From Emmonsiellopsis sp. PD_33 (lineage: Eukaryota; Ascomycota; Eurotiomycetes; Onygenales; Ajellomycetaceae), in NCBI GenBank assembly GCA_032988165.1, contig JANTQF010000422.1, forward strand, positions 1-27,605: DNA of 27,605 nucleotides, given 5' to 3'. The notes under the pieces were generated by a model that ran no database searches, was not told where the DNA came from, and worked only from the letters and a program-made list of their open reading frames with translations. Shown piece after piece: positions 27,483 through 27,605 of this stretch. The translations under genes and the position numbers were made by a program. Numbering within the stretch: position 1 is the stretch's first letter; every line of letters begins with the position of its first letter.

Positions 27483-27605
27483 ACATCAAGAGCTAAGAAT
27501 CATGTGATTTTCATGGCTCCCAGTAATTACTGGGAGGAAGCTGTTGTGGGAAATAGGCTACATCAAGAGCTGACAAGCAATTTTCATGGCTCTTAGTAAT
27601 TACTA
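27483..27605. repeat. Direct repeat pair with internal palindrome, cut by window end
   Basis: Copy A starts at 27483 and copy B at 27560, a 77-bp period. Both begin ACATCAAGAGCT, then share ATTTTCATGGCTC or ATTTTCATGGCTCTT, and end AGTAATTACT. Copy A's end extends into the perfect 16-bp palindrome CCCAGTAATTACTGGG (27519-27534). Copy B runs to the window edge, so its right boundary is unseen. It may be a tandem satellite or the terminus of a mobile element. Confidence 0.7.

Larger units (their letters stand above)
27262..27605. other. Intergenic to window end
   Basis: Upstream flank of the F-box gene. It contains the trinucleotide run and the direct repeats listed separately, and no supported gene. 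Confidence 0.6.

Overview
The window looks like nuclear DNA of a filamentous ascomycete. Genes are split by short introns (about 50-115 nt) with GT..AG ends and CTAAC/CTAAT-type branch sites. Most proteins I recognise closely resemble Aspergillus/Penicillium (Eurotiales) families, and the L-arabinitol dehydrogenase is very close to Aspergillus LadA as I remember it. All exon boundaries were worked out by eye from splice signals, reading phase and family conservation.

Left part (1-8.4 kb). A ROK1-type DEAD-box helicase (-) and the mitochondrial ATP synthase subunit g gene ATP20 (-, three exons) are housekeeping genes. A gene-poor stretch of about 1.3 kb follows. Next comes an uncharacterised serine-rich protein with PAS-like segments (+), then ladA (+, two exons), whose upstream region holds sequences matching AraR, XlnR and CreA sites.

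Middle (8.6-20.6 kb), all on the minus strand: a six-exon beta-lactamase/transesterase-fold serine hydrolase; a two-exon ELO-family fatty-acid elongase with an unusual repeated C-terminal tail; a stand-alone AIM3/BBC1-type cysteine-proteinase-fold protein; a proline-rich protein (two exons) that may belong to the same cortical-actin context; and GMP synthase (five exons).

Right part (21-27.6 kb) looks more accessory. It holds a PHD-finger/coiled-coil protein (-), a divergently transcribed three-exon HNH-nuclease-domain protein (+), a probable pseudogene interrupted by two in-frame TGA codons, a tandem duplication of that gene's 3' end, an F-box protein (-), and a pair of direct repeats with a 16-bp palindrome at the edge of the window.

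The genes do not form one pathway. The only local functional links I would argue for are the neighbouring AIM3/BBC1-like and proline-rich genes (possibly two parts of one cortical module), and the pentose-regulator sites in front of ladA. A CACGTG-core motif recurs between genes and may be a shared transcription-factor site. I saw no tRNA, rRNA, CRISPR array or intact transposon.
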